In this document: in pieces, positions 33,873 through 42,554 of the stretch
Layout of the letters: every line of letters begins with the position of its first letter
Numbering within the stretch: position 1 is the first letter of the stretch
NCBI GenBank assembly: GCA_963737575.1
Contig: CAVTTJ010000004.1
Span: 255,437 to 319,436 of the forward strand
Source of the DNA: VRUE01 sp963737575
GTDB lineage: Bacteria > Actinomycetota > Thermoleophilia > Solirubrobacterales > 70-9
Length of the DNA stretch: 64,000 nt
Reading direction: 5' to 3'
Made by a program: the position numbers and the translations under genes
The notes under the pieces: model-generated
The model's database searches: none
Told to the model about the DNA's origin: nothing
Seen by the model: only the letters and a program-made list of their open reading frames with translations

Positions 33873-35208
33873 GTGACGTCGGTGGATCACTCGCAGCTCG
33901 ACCGCGACCACCTCTGGCATCCCTTCACCCAGCAGCAGGGCTGGTGCGAGGAAGAGCCGCTCGCGATCGAGCGGGCCAAGGGCTGGCAGCTGATCGATGC
34001 TGACGGCCGCCACTACATCGACGGCGTCTCCTCCCTCTGGTGCAACGTGCACGGCCATCGGCATCCGGAAATCGACCAGGCCGTCCGTGACCAGCTCGAC
34101 CGGGTCGCGCACTCGACGATGCTCGGCCTGACCCACCCCGGCGCGGCGGAGCTGGCGGCGAGACTGGTCGAGATCGCGCCGTCCGGGCTGAGCCGGGTCT
34201 TCTACTCCGACTCGGGCTCGACGGCGACCGAGATCGCGCTGAAGATGGCGTTCCAGTTCCAGCAGCAGCGCGGCGGCCAGCACTCACGCCGGACCTCGTT
34301 CGTCCACCTCCGCGATGCCTACCACGGCGACACGATCGGGTCGGTCTCGGTCGGCGGGATCGAGCTCTTCCACGCGACCTACCGGCCGCTGCTGTTCGAG
34401 GCCCACGCGGTCGAGCCGGGAGACCTCTCTGACCTCGAGCGGACCCTCGCGATGCACGAGGAAGAGATCGCTGCCGTTATCCTCGAGCCCCTCGTCCAAG
34501 GCGCCGCCGGCATGATCGTCCACCCGCCTGGATACCTGCGGGCGGCGCGCGAGCTCTGCGACCGTTTCGGCGTCCTGCTGATCTGCGACGAGGTCGCGAC
34601 CGGCTTCGGCCGCACAGGGACGATGTTCGCCTGCGAGCAGGAGGACGTCTCGCCCGACCTTCTCTGCGTAGCCAAGGGCCTGACCGGCGGCTATCTGCCG
34701 CTCGCCGCGACGCTGGCGACGGAGAGGATCTACGAAGGGTTCCTGGGTGCCCCCGAGGACGGGCGCACCTTCTTCCACGGGCATACCTACACCGGCAACC
34801 CGCTCGCCTGCGCCGCCGCGCTGGCAAGCATCGACACCTTCGAGCGCGAGCACACGCTGGCCCGCCTGCAGCCGAAGATCGACCTTCTCGGCGATCTGCT
34901 CGACGACGTCGCCCGGCAGCCCGGCGTCGCCGCGGTCCGAGGCCGGGGAATGATGGTCGGGATCGACCTCGGCGAGCACGATCCCTCGCTCCGCATCGGG
35001 CACCGCGTGACCCTCGAGGCGCGCCGCCGCGGGGCGATCATCCGCCCGCTCGGAGACGTGATCGTCCTGATGCCGCCGCTGGCGATCTCCAAGGGCGACC
35101 TTCGGCGCCTGGTCGAGATCACCTCCGAGGCGATCGCCACGGTCCTCAAGCCGGCGCCGGCCCGGCCCGCACCGCGCGCCGCTTCACGAGCTCCCCCGGG
35201 CAGCCTGA
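33873..35208 (+). CDS. bioA: Adenosylmethionine-8-amino-7-oxononanoate aminotransferase, apparent stop-loss frameshift at the 3' end
   Basis: Class III PLP aminotransferase: HLWHPFTQQ and SLWCNVHGHRHPEI at the N-terminus, YSDSGSTATEIALKMA, CDEVATGFGRTG and the Schiff-base Lys in CVAKGLTGGYLP. These are BioA hallmarks, and it completes the bioBFD set. As written the frame runs to 35369, adding about 50 low-complexity residues antisense to the next gene. Dropping one C of CCCCC at 35193-35197 gives a stop at 35206-35208, a 444-residue protein of normal size, ending just before the convergent gene. GTG start chosen from the -10 spacing. Confidence 0.92.
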
Positions 35209-35211
35209 CCG

Positions 35212-36000
35212 TTACTGGCTGGGTTCGACCGAGAGCAGCTGGATCGAGTAGCTCTCCTTGTAGTCGGCGTCGATCGTGCCGCTCATATGGGCGTCGCTGC
35301 TGCTCACGCGTTTCAGCAGCAGGCCGTCGGAGCGGCGGCGCCAGTCTTCGCGCTTCGCGGTGCCGCTGACATGGCCCTCGAGCTTGACCTGGGAGGAGGT
35401 GTGGACGGCGTCGATGGGCCTGCCGCCGACGGCGACCTTTTCGATCGCATCGACGAGCGTGCTGCTGGTGGCGGTGTCGCCTTCGTCCGATTGGCAGCGT
35501 CCATGGAAGGTCTTCCCGACCTGGCGGGCCGAGCGCTTCGAGGCGGGGTCGCCGGTGCAGGCGTAGGTCGACCTGCGGCTTTCGCCGAAGAATTCGTGGT
35601 ATTCGACGAGGCCGATCAGTTCGAAGAAGTCGCCGCCCTTGGTCGGGCAGGAGGTGAATTCGGACCAACGGCCGCCGAGGACCTCCCAGCGTTCGACGAC
35701 CCCGCACCCTTTCGGGCTGATCGTGATCGTCGAGATCCCGTCGTAGTCGTGCGTCGAGCTGATCAGGCCGGTGTCCGCCGACTCGCTGCCGCGGGTCCGG
35801 TAGCGGTAGACCCCGGGTTCCCGTTCGAACAGCGCCCCTTCGCCACCGCCGGCGCCGCCGCCTTCGGCGCGGAACTGGCTCACCGCTTCGCCGACGCTGA
35901 CCCTGGTGGTGTCGTCGCGCGGGTAAAGGCGCCAGGCCAGGAACGCGCCCACCACGACGCAGGCAGCCAGGACCAGCGCGATCGTGCGTCCCCGCGACAC
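35212..36000 (-). CDS. Membrane-anchored protein of unknown function
   Basis: About 262 residues. One N-terminal hydrophobic segment (TIALVLAACVVVGAFLAWRLY) acts as anchor or uncleaved signal, followed by a Gly-rich linker and a polar, beta-rich exported part with four to five cysteines (e.g. PKGCGVVERWEV, FTSCPTKGG, YACTGD, HGRCQSDEGD). No family recognised. Two starts are possible: TTG 36006 or GTG 36000; the latter lies 8 nt after TTTAGT and is preferred. Confidence 0.6.
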   Translation of the reverse strand: MSRGRTIALVLAACVVVGAFLAWRLYPRDDTTRVSVGEAVSQFRAEGGGAGGGEGALFEREPGVYRYRTRGSESADTGLISSTHDYDGISTITISPKGCGVVERWEVLGGRWSEFTSCPTKGGDFFELIGLVEYHEFFGESRRSTYACTGDPASKRSARQVGKTFHGRCQSDEGDTATSSTLVDAIEKVAVGGRPIDAVHTSSQVKLEGHVSGTAKREDWRRRSDGLLLKRVSSSDAHMSGTIDADYKESYSIQLLSVEPSQ

Positions 36001-36008
36001 CGCCAAGC

Positions 36009-36014
36009 ACTAAA
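36009..36014 (-). promoter_or_regulatory. -10-like box for the membrane-anchored protein gene
   Basis: TTTAGT on the minus strand, 8 nt before GTG 36000. Weaker than others because the second base is T. Confidence 0.3.
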
Positions 36015-36054
36015 ACAGACCCGGTACCGATCTGTGTTACGCATGGATGAAAGG

Positions 36055-36060
36055 TAGGGT
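36055..36060 (+). promoter_or_regulatory. -10 box of leaderless Nudix gene
   Basis: TAGGGT, 6 nt before the GTG start at 36067. Confidence 0.45.
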
Positions 36061-36066
36061 CGTTCC

Positions 36067-36708
36067 GTGACACCCAGAAAGCTCGGGCCGGCCGAGCGAC
36101 CCAACCTGGGCGAGCCGTCCACCCCCCGTCCCGCGGCCTCCGTGGTGCTTCTTCGCGGCGGCGGCAGGCACTCAGATCGCGGCCTCGAGGTTCTCCTCCT
36201 CAAGCGGACCGAGGAGGCGAAGTTCATGCCGGGGGTATGGGTCTTCCCGGGGGGTGCGGTCGACCCCGAGGACGGGAACGGCGAGGACGGCCACCGCGCC
36301 TGCGCGGCCCGCGAGCTCGCCGAGGAGGCCGGGATCGAGCTGGCAGACGGCGCCGAGCTGGTGCTGTTCTCGCGCTGGGTCACGCCCGAGGTCATCTCGC
36401 GGCGCTTCGATGCCTGGTTCTTCCTCGCCCTCGCCCCCGCCCACTCGCCGCCCGAGCCCGACGGCGTCGAGACGACTGAGGCGGGCTGGTTCGCCCCGGC
36501 GGCCGCCCTCGAGGGGCAGGCCGCGGGAGAGATGGCGCTCGCCTTCCCGACGATCTCCCAGCTCCAGACACTGGCGCCGTTCGAGACCGCCTCCGGAGCG
36601 CTCGACGCCCACCGCGATCGCGGCGTCGAACCGATCCTTCCCAAGGTGATCGGCACCCAGGAGGCACACCGGGTGGTGCTTCCCGGGGACCCCGACTACC
36701 CGACCTGA
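36067..36708 (+). CDS. Nudix hydrolase, NUDT19-like
   Basis: 213 residues. MPGVWVFPGGAVDPED opens the Nudix box and RELAEEAGIEL closes it, but the box holds extra residues in between and an Asp at the first Glu place, as in the NUDT8/NUDT19 branch, whose eukaryotic members cleave CoA and acyl-CoA. Given the acyl-CoA genes nearby a CoA diphosphatase role is plausible, not proved. The C-terminus (LAFPTISQLQTLAPF) resembles that subgroup too. Confidence 0.82.
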   Translation: MTPRKLGPAERPNLGEPSTPRPAASVVLLRGGGRHSDRGLEVLLLKRTEEAKFMPGVWVFPGGAVDPEDGNGEDGHRACAARELAEEAGIELADGAELVLFSRWVTPEVISRRFDAWFFLALAPAHSPPEPDGVETTEAGWFAPAAALEGQAAGEMALAFPTISQLQTLAPFETASGALDAHRDRGVEPILPKVIGTQEAHRVVLPGDPDYPT

Positions 36709-36795
36709 GCCACCTCCGCCGGCGCCGTGGCCTCGGCGCGGGCGGGAATCCCACGACCTCCACACCAGGCCGCCCGCGAACCGTTCGGGGAACCG

Positions 36796-36813
36796 GAGGT
36801 CACGAGTGACCTC
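36796..36813. terminator. Inverted repeat between convergent genes (possible bidirectional terminator)
   Basis: GAGGTCAC-GA-GTGACCTC: perfect 8-bp arms with a 2-nt centre, in the 139-bp gap between the Nudix and DUF3137-like genes. No T-run follows, so a protein-binding site is also possible. Confidence 0.35.
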
Positions 36814-36847
36814 GACCGGCTCGCCGCCGCCTCGCCCGAGCCCCGGG

Positions 36848-37519
36848 CTAGCCCGCCGGGAACGGCTCGAGGCCCGCGTGCCAGGGGCCCGGCGGGTATG
36901 TGTGGATCCCGCTCTCGTCCATCTCGCTCTGGAGGCGGCGGAAGAGCTGGCCGGCATTTTTCAGCGCCTCCTTGAGCTCCGCCTCGGTGCGCTCGCGAAG
37001 CCGCCACATGAACCACAGCTGGCGGTCGTTTATCCCGAAGTCGATCTCACCGGTCATCGTCGTCGCCCAGGCGAGGAAGCCGGGGCCGAACAGCTCCCGC
37101 AGCGCGACCGGGTCGTACTCCTTGGGGACGGTTGCCAGGTAGCGCTTGTTGAAGTCGAGCGACTCGAACTCGACCTTGCGGGTGAAGCGCTGGGTGACCA
37201 CCTCGTGGCCCTCGATCGACTCGACGTTGAAAGCGGGCACCACCTGCGCCAGATCGGGCATGTGGGCCTTGGCGAGGAGAGCGCCGGGCAGGACCGCCTT
37301 GCTGAACAGCCCGCCGGACTCGCGCTCGTCAGCGTCGCACGAGGAGCCCCAGAAGCCCTCTGAGAGCTGCCCAGTCAGACGATTTGTCCCCCCGACGCAC
37401 AGCGCCACGGGGCCGTCCTTGGGATTGATTCCGCCGACGGGCTCGTAGGTGAGGCCGTTGCGCCCGCCATAGCGGCTGACGAGCGCCGCCCATTCCTCCG
37501 CTTCGCCCTTCGCGCTCAC
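36848..37519 (-). CDS. DUF3137-like protein
   Basis: 223 residues, soluble. The central part FESLDFNKRYLATVPKEYDP followed by LRELFGPGFLAW resembles the DUF3137 core, which is often encoded beside lemA, as here. No membrane segments, unlike many DUF3137 members. GTG 37519 lies 7 nt after TAGGAT on the minus strand. It is divergent from lemA with 63 bp between the starts. Function unknown. Confidence 0.6.
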   Translation of the reverse strand: MSAKGEAEEWAALVSRYGGRNGLTYEPVGGINPKDGPVALCVGGTNRLTGQLSEGFWGSSCDADERESGGLFSKAVLPGALLAKAHMPDLAQVVPAFNVESIEGHEVVTQRFTRKVEFESLDFNKRYLATVPKEYDPVALRELFGPGFLAWATTMTGEIDFGINDRQLWFMWRLRERTEAELKEALKNAGQLFRRLQSEMDESGIHTYPPGPWHAGLEPFPAG

Positions 37520-37526
37520 CGGATCG

Positions 37527-37532
37527 ATCCTA
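37527..37532 (-). promoter_or_regulatory. -10 box of leaderless DUF3137-like gene
   Basis: TAGGAT on the minus strand, 7 nt before GTG 37519; same hexamer and spacing as the divergent lemA. Confidence 0.5.
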
Positions 37533-37569
37533 TTTCCGCCGGCCGGCTTGCCGCGGAGCGGTCAGGAAG

Positions 37570-37575
37570 TAGGAT
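37570..37575 (+). promoter_or_regulatory. -10 box of leaderless lemA
   Basis: TAGGAT, 7 nt before ATG 37583. The upstream ATG 37574 overlaps the box and is therefore unlikely to be used. Confidence 0.5.
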
Positions 37576-37582
37576 GGGGCCC

Positions 37583-38146
37583 ATGCTCATCGCAATCATC
37601 GTGGTCGTCGCGATCATCGTCATCGCGGTCCTCTACTTCATCGGCAAGCGCAACTCGATCATCGCCTCGCGCAACCGGGTCGACGAGTCGTGGAGCGGGA
37701 TCGACGTCCAGCTGAAACGACGGCACGACCTCGTCCCGAACCTCGTCGAGACCGTCAAAGGCTATGCCTCCCACGAGAGCGAGGTCTTCGAGAAGGCGAC
37801 CAAAGCCCGGGCCGAGGCGATGTCGGCGCGCGGAGTCGGCGACACGGCCAAAGCCGAGAACCAGCTGACCGGGGCGCTGACCGACCTCCGCGCGGTGGCG
37901 GAGAACTACCCCACACTGCGGGCCACCGAGAACTTCCAGCAGCTCAGCCGCAACCTCTCCGAGCTCGAGGACGAAATCCAGGCCTCACGCCGGATCTACA
38001 ACTCCAACGTGCAGTCCTACAACACCGAGATCCAGCAGTTTCCCGGCTCGATCATCGCCAACCAGAGCGGGTTCACGGCGCGCGAGTACTTCGAGATCGA
38101 CGACGCCGAGCGCGAGCCGGTCTCGGTCAGCTTCGACAAAAGCTGA
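37583..38146 (+). CDS. lemA: LemA family protein
   Basis: 187 residues. One N-terminal transmembrane segment (MLIAIIVVVAIIVIAVLYFI), then the helical LemA core: RNRVDESWSGIDVQLKRRHD and LVPNLVETVKGYASHE, coiled-coil helices, and the C-terminal NTEIQQFPGSIIA and FEIDDAERE. LemA proteins are membrane-anchored with an outside helical bundle; no biochemical role is settled. Divergent from a DUF3137-like gene, a common pairing. Confidence 0.92.
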   Translation: MLIAIIVVVAIIVIAVLYFIGKRNSIIASRNRVDESWSGIDVQLKRRHDLVPNLVETVKGYASHESEVFEKATKARAEAMSARGVGDTAKAENQLTGALTDLRAVAENYPTLRATENFQQLSRNLSELEDEIQASRRIYNSNVQSYNTEIQQFPGSIIANQSGFTAREYFEIDDAEREPVSVSFDKS

Positions 38147-38152
38147 GTCCCG

Positions 38153-38158
38153 TAAGCT
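38153..38158 (+). promoter_or_regulatory. -10 box of leaderless rubredoxin gene
   Basis: TAAGCT, 6 nt before ATG 38165 and 6 bp after the lemA stop. Confidence 0.4.
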
Positions 38159-38164
38159 TTGGGC

Positions 38165-38356
38165 ATGTCGGCGACGGCTGAAGCGACCCTCTGGATTTGC
38201 GAGAGCTGTGGGTTCATCTACGACCCCAAGCACGGCGATCCGGACGGCGGAATTCCACCCGGAACCCCCTTCGAGGACATTCCCAAGGACTGGTTCTGCC
38301 CGGTCTGCGGAGCGCGGACGAGCGAGTTCCGCCCACTGGAGCCCGACGAGGTCTAG
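38165..38356 (+). CDS. Rubredoxin
   Basis: 63 residues. Two CxxCG knuckles, WICESCGFIYD and WFCPVCGART, hold a single iron; the spacing and PPGTPFEDIPKDW loop are canonical. One-electron carrier in the cytosol, partner of alkane hydroxylases or oxygen/superoxide reductases. No such partner is adjacent, but superoxide dismutase and an oxidase follow within 2 kb. Confidence 0.95.
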   Translation: MSATAEATLWICESCGFIYDPKHGDPDGGIPPGTPFEDIPKDWFCPVCGARTSEFRPLEPDEV

Positions 38357-38386
38357 CAGCCAGAGCACTCGCGACGGACGCGAACC

Positions 38387-40063
38387 ATGAATCACGATGT
38401 CGATTGGCTGGTGGTCGGCTCGGGCTTCGGCGGCTCGGTCGCTGCCCTGAGGCTGGCCGAAAAGGGCTACTCGGTGACCGTGCTCGAGTGCGGCAGTCGG
38501 TTCCGCGACGAGGATTTCGCCGAGTCCAGCCTGCGTGAGCCGCGCCGCTACTTCTGGGCGCCCCGACTGGGGATGCGCGGCGTCCTCCGGCTCACCTTCT
38601 TCAAGGACGTGCTGGTCGTGTCCGGCAGCGGCGTCGGCGGCGGCAGCCTCGGCTACGCGAACACGCTCTACCGGGCACGGCCCGCCTTCTTCGAGGACCC
38701 GCAGTGGGCCGGCCTCGGGGAGTGGGAGACCGAGCTGGAGCCCCACTACGAGACCGCGGAGCGGATGCTCGGCGTCACCGAGTACGAGGGGATGGGACCG
38801 GCCGACCGCCTGCTGAAGGAATACGGGGAGGAGATCGGGGTCGGCGACACCTTCCGCAACACCCGCGTCGGCGTCTTCTTCGACGAGCCGGGGCGCCAGG
38901 TCCCCGACCCCTACTTCGAAGGCGAGGGACCGGCGCGGACCGGCTGCATGCGATGCGGCAGCTGCATGGTCGGCTGCCGCCATGGCGCGAAGAACACGCT
39001 GGTCAAGAACTACCTCTGGTTCGCCGAGAGGCTCGGGGTCGAGATCCGGCCCGAACGCCAGGTGACGGAGATCGCTCCACTCGGCGCGGTCGACGGCTCC
39101 GACGGATACCGCGTCACAAGCGAGCGCTCGGGGGCGTGGGTGCGACGAGGCCGCAGGACGATCACGGCGCGCGGCGTCGTCATCGCCGCCGGCGCCCTCG
39201 GCACAAACAACCTCCTCGCCAACTGCCGCCACTCGGGTGCCCTGCCCCGCCTCTCGGCGCGGATCGGCGACGTCGTCCGCACCAACTCCGAGTCGATCCA
39301 ATCCGTGACCGCGCGCGACGACGAGCGCGACTTCAGCCGCTCGGTGGCGATCACCTCCAGCATCTACCCCGACCCCGACACCCACATCGAGGTCGTCACC
39401 TACGGTGAGGCGGGAGATGCGATGAGCGGCACCTTCACGGCGATGGCGGGGCCCGGCACCCGCCTGACGAGGCCGCTGAAGTGGGCCGCCGCGATGCTGC
39501 GACACCCGTGGCAGGCGCTGCGAATGCGGATCCCCTACCGCTGGTCGCGGCGGACCGTGATCCTGCTCGTGATGCAGACCGTCGACGCCGCCATGCACCT
39601 GCGGCCGCGGCGCAAGCTCCTCGGCCGCGGGGTCCGCCTGCAGACCGAGCAGGACCCCGACCGCCCCAACCCGATCTACCTCCCGGCGGCCGCGGCGGCG
39701 GCGCGCTGGTTCGCGGGGCGGACCGGCGGGATTGCCCAGAGCGCGATCACCGAGTCGATCCAGAACGTCCCGACGACGGCCCACATCCTCGGCGGCGCGG
39801 TGATCGGCGCCGACGCCGAGAGCGGCGTCGTCGACTCCGGCAACCGCGTCTTCGGCTACGAGAACCTGCTGGTGACCGACGGCGCCTCGATCCCCGCCAA
39901 CCCCGGCGTCAACCCGAGCCTGACGATCACCGCCAAGGCCGAGCACGCGCTGTCGCTGGTGCCGGTCAAGGACGGGGCCGAGCCGCGCAGCCTGCCTGCG
40001 GCCGCGCGGCCCGCCGCCGCCGCCGCCGGCGCGACCTATTCCGCGAAGCGTTCGGCCACGTAG
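38387..40063 (+). CDS. GMC-type FAD oxidoreductase, cholesterol-oxidase-like
   Basis: 558 residues. VDWLVVGSGFGGSVAALRLAEKG is the FAD fold, SGSGVGGGSLGYANTLYRA the second GMC signature, and VTDGASIPANPGVNPSLTITA the C-terminal one, close to class I cholesterol oxidases. Residues about 187-197 read GCMRCGSCMVGC, a CxxCxxCxxxC array like a 4Fe-4S site, followed by GAKNTLVKNYL. Such cysteines recur in bacterial homologues, but I know of no proof of a cluster. Soluble. Overlaps sodA by 28 bp at the 3' end. Confidence 0.88.
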   Translation: MNHDVDWLVVGSGFGGSVAALRLAEKGYSVTVLECGSRFRDEDFAESSLREPRRYFWAPRLGMRGVLRLTFFKDVLVVSGSGVGGGSLGYANTLYRARPAFFEDPQWAGLGEWETELEPHYETAERMLGVTEYEGMGPADRLLKEYGEEIGVGDTFRNTRVGVFFDEPGRQVPDPYFEGEGPARTGCMRCGSCMVGCRHGAKNTLVKNYLWFAERLGVEIRPERQVTEIAPLGAVDGSDGYRVTSERSGAWVRRGRRTITARGVVIAAGALGTNNLLANCRHSGALPRLSARIGDVVRTNSESIQSVTARDDERDFSRSVAITSSIYPDPDTHIEVVTYGEAGDAMSGTFTAMAGPGTRLTRPLKWAAAMLRHPWQALRMRIPYRWSRRTVILLVMQTVDAAMHLRPRRKLLGRGVRLQTEQDPDRPNPIYLPAAAAAARWFAGRTGGIAQSAITESIQNVPTTAHILGGAVIGADAESGVVDSGNRVFGYENLLVTDGASIPANPGVNPSLTITAKAEHALSLVPVKDGAEPRSLPAAARPAAAAAGATYSAKRSAT

Positions 40064-40635
40064 TCCCAGTTGACGACGTTCCAGAAGGCGTCGATGTAGT
40101 CGGGCCGTTTGTTCTGGTACTTGAGGTAGTAGGCGTGCTCCCAGACATCGCAGCCGAGCAGCGGGTTGCTGCCATCGGAGACGGGCGAGTCCTGGTTCGG
40201 GGTCGAGACCACCGCGAGGCCGGAGCCGTCCCGTACCAGCCAGGCCCAGCCGGACCCGAAGCGAGCGATGCCGGCCCCTTTGAACTCCTCCTTGAAGGAG
40301 TCGAAGGACCCGAACGTCTCGTCGATCGCCGCGGCCAGGTCGCCGCCCGGCTCGCCGCCGCCGTCGGGGCTCATCATCTGCCAGAAGAGGGTGTGGTTGA
40401 AATGGCCGCCGGCGTTGTTACGGACCGGGCCCTGCTTGTCTCCGGGGAGACTCGAGAGGTTGCGGAGGACGTCCTCGACTTCGCGATCGGCCCACTCCGT
40501 GCCCTCGAGGGCGGCATTCGCTTTGTCGACGTAGGCCTGGTGGTGTTTGTCGTGATGGACGCGCATCGTCGCCTCGTCGATGTGGGGCTCGAGGGCGTCG
40601 TAGGCGTAGGGCAAGTCGGGAACGGAGAAAGCCAT
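40036..40635 (-). CDS. sodA: Superoxide dismutase, Fe/Mn family
   Basis: 199 residues. Metal ligands: His in VHHDKHH near residue 27, His in GGHFNHTLFW near 78, and Asp/His in DVWEHAYYLKYQNKRPDYI near 165. The Gly-Gly before HFNH and the QD at NQDSPVS are more typical of Mn-type, yet specificity cannot be fixed by sight. AAGAGGAG precedes ATG 40635. No signal peptide: cytosolic. Confidence 0.95.
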   Translation of the reverse strand: MAFSVPDLPYAYDALEPHIDEATMRVHHDKHHQAYVDKANAALEGTEWADREVEDVLRNLSSLPGDKQGPVRNNAGGHFNHTLFWQMMSPDGGGEPGGDLAAAIDETFGSFDSFKEEFKGAGIARFGSGWAWLVRDGSGLAVVSTPNQDSPVSDGSNPLLGCDVWEHAYYLKYQNKRPDYIDAFWNVVNWDYVAERFAE

Positions 40636-40689
40636 CTGGAACTCCTCTTGATCGGATTTCGGGGGTTGCGCCGCAGCCTAACCTGCCCG

Positions 40690-40715
40690 GTTTGCCGGCG
40701 GCTCCGTACGGGTAC
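40690..40715 (+). promoter_or_regulatory. SigB-type promoter of the sigma factor gene
   Basis: GTTTGCC at 40690-40696, 13 nt, GGGTACC at 40710. This matches the SigB/SigF consensus (GTTT ... GGGTA) and leaves a leader of about 75 nt before ATG 40799, implying autoregulation. Confidence 0.7.
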
Positions 40716-40798
40716 CCGCCGATCGAGCGGGATTACTACGGTTGGGGTTACCGCTGCACGGCCGAGCGAGGCTCCAGGGCGGCGTTTGGAGCACACCC

Positions 40799-41612
40799 AT
40801 GGCTGCACAGCACCACACAGACGATCCCGGCGCACCGGGCCCTGGGCCCGACGAGGGCCTTGCCAGCGAACGCGAGCTCTGGCGCCGCTTCGCCAACAAT
40901 CGCGACCAGACGGCCCGCGAGGAGCTCGTGCGCCGCAACATGGCTTTTGCGAAACGCCTCGCGCTCCGCTACCGCGGCGCCAGCGAGTCCCTCGACGACC
41001 TCCTCCAGGTTGCCAACATCGGGCTCCTCAACGCGGTCGATCGCTTCGATCCCGATCGCGGGATTCCGTTCACGGCGTTCGCCTCCCCGACGATCCTCGG
41101 CGAGCTGAAACGCCACTTCCGCGACAGGGTCTGGACCGTGCGCGTGCCGCGCGGCCTCCACGACCGAATGGCCGACGTCGACAAAGCGATCACCGAGCTG
41201 ACCAAGGAGCTGCAGCACTCGCCGTCCGTGGCCCAGATCGCCGATCGCCTGGAGCTGGACCAGAACGACGTGCTCGAGGTCCTCGAGGCCAACCACAACC
41301 GCCGGCCCCTGTCGCTCGACCGGCCCGCGGGGGGCGATGACGCAGAGGAAGCGGCGCCGTCGGAGTGGATCGGAAGCGAGGACGAGGGGTTCGAGCTGGT
41401 CGAGGGCCGAATCGCTCTCGACGCGGCCCTCCCCTACCTGGACGAGCGGGAGCGGCTGGTGCTGCGGATGCGATTCGTCGACGACATGACCCAGTCTCAG
41501 ATCGCCGAGAAGATCGGCCACTCGCAGATGCACGTCTCGCGGATCCTACGCCGCGCTCTGATGCGGATCCGCGAGCAGATCAAGGAGCAGGAGCAGCCAG
41601 CAGCGAAGCTGA
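40799..41612 (+). CDS. sigB: RNA polymerase sigma factor, SigB/SigF/SigG type, stop lost by apparent one-base insertion
   Basis: Group 3 sigma factor. Region 2 is clear (RNMAFAKRLALRYRGASES, DDLLQVANIGLLNAVDRFDP, PFTAFASPTILGELKRHFRD), followed by VRVPRGLHDR, region 3 and region 4 (LDERERLVLRMRFVDDMTQSQIAEKIG, HVSRILRRAL). As written the frame runs to 42238 antisense to the anti-sigma gene. Removing one C of CC at 41597-41598 stops it at 41612 with 270 residues, the normal size. ATG 40799 is preceded by a GTTT/GGGTA promoter, so it probably transcribes itself. Confidence 0.92.
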
Positions 41613-42429
41613 TCAGCAGGTACTCGCCGTCGCTGCGGCCCTCGACCCTGAGCTCGTCGATCAGCGCCTCGATCGACCCGCCCATCTCCGGCAGGCGGAG
41701 GTCCTCGCGGATCTGCTCGGCGGCCCCGGCCTCCATCGGCCCGAGTCGAAGCCGGATCCCGGCCTCGACGTCGTCGAGCCCGAGCCTGACCCGGCCGCCG
41801 GTGAACCGCAACGGTGCCGCGGCGGCAATCGCGTCGGTGACAAGGACCGCATCCGACATACGGTCGACGGATAGGTCGCGGCGAGCGGCGAGCGCGCCGA
41901 CGATGCTGGCGAGCACCGGGGCGAGCAGCTCGGGGCGGTCGGCGAGCACCTCGGTGCGCGGCGAGGGGACCGGCTTGATCTCGACCGAGTCGGCCACACC
42001 TTCGGTGCCGCCGCCGCGCAGCGGCACCCGCATCGAGACTTCGGTTCCGCGGTCGAGCCCGCCGGAGATCGCAAAACTGCTCGACAGTGCTGCGATCAGC
42101 GAGAGCCCCAGACGCAGGCTGGGCTGGTCGACGTCGGCCTGGGGGCGGATGCCGCGGCCCTGGTCGCGGACGATGACCGTCAGCCCTTCGGAATCGGGGT
42201 TGGCCTCGACGGTGAGCGGGCCCGGCTCCCCGGCGTAGGCGTGAGCGACGACGTTCATGCAGGCCTCGGTGACGACCGTCTTCAGATCGGCGATGCCCGC
42301 TTCGTCCATCCCGATCTCCTCGGCCAGCCCGGCGAGGGCGTGCCGGACCACAGCAACGTTCTCCGCTTTTGCCGGAAGCATCATCTGAAGCCCCCTGGGC
42401 TGTTCGCTGATAGTCGAGGTTTCGGCCAT
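41580..42429 (-). CDS. Anti-sigma factor, RsbW-like ATP-binding protein, stop lost by the same insertion
   Basis: HATPase (GHKL) kinase domain at about 20-145: LKTVVTEACMNVVAHAY is the N-box, VIVRDQGRGIRP the G1 box, LRLGLSLIAAL the G2 region. A second domain of about 120 residues follows, seen in actinobacterial homologues but not in Bacillus RsbW. It would bind the adjacent sigma factor and phosphorylate the STAS antagonist. As written it reads to 41497 with a Cys/Arg tail; the single-base correction at 41597-41598 ends it at TGA 41580 after FAAAAPAP, 282 residues. Confidence 0.85.
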
Positions 42430-42496
42430 ACCGCAATCCCCGCTGGGGAAACTTCCCCGGGGTGTCGAGCTTATCCGCCCGGCTCTCGCCCACGAG

Positions 42497-42522
42497 GTAC
42501 CCACACGCCGTGCCTGGCAAAC
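42497..42522 (-). promoter_or_regulatory. SigB-type promoter of the anti-sigma gene
   Basis: On the minus strand GTTTGCC, 13 nt, GGGTACC, ending about 67 nt before ATG 42429. Hexamers and spacing are the same as at the sigma gene. Confidence 0.7.
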
Positions 42523-42554
42523 TTAAGGGCCCTTGAGCGCCGGCCTCCCTGCGC

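Noticed and set aside
40742..40798. N-terminal extension of the sigma factor from an upstream TTG
   Set aside because: The extra residues have no resemblance to sigma factors and lie in the leader behind the SigB-type promoter; ATG 40799 is adequate.
41613..42238. A 200-residue C-terminal extension of the sigma factor
   Set aside because: It is Ser/Arg/Pro-rich antisense of the anti-sigma gene and vanishes after the one-base correction at 41597-41598.
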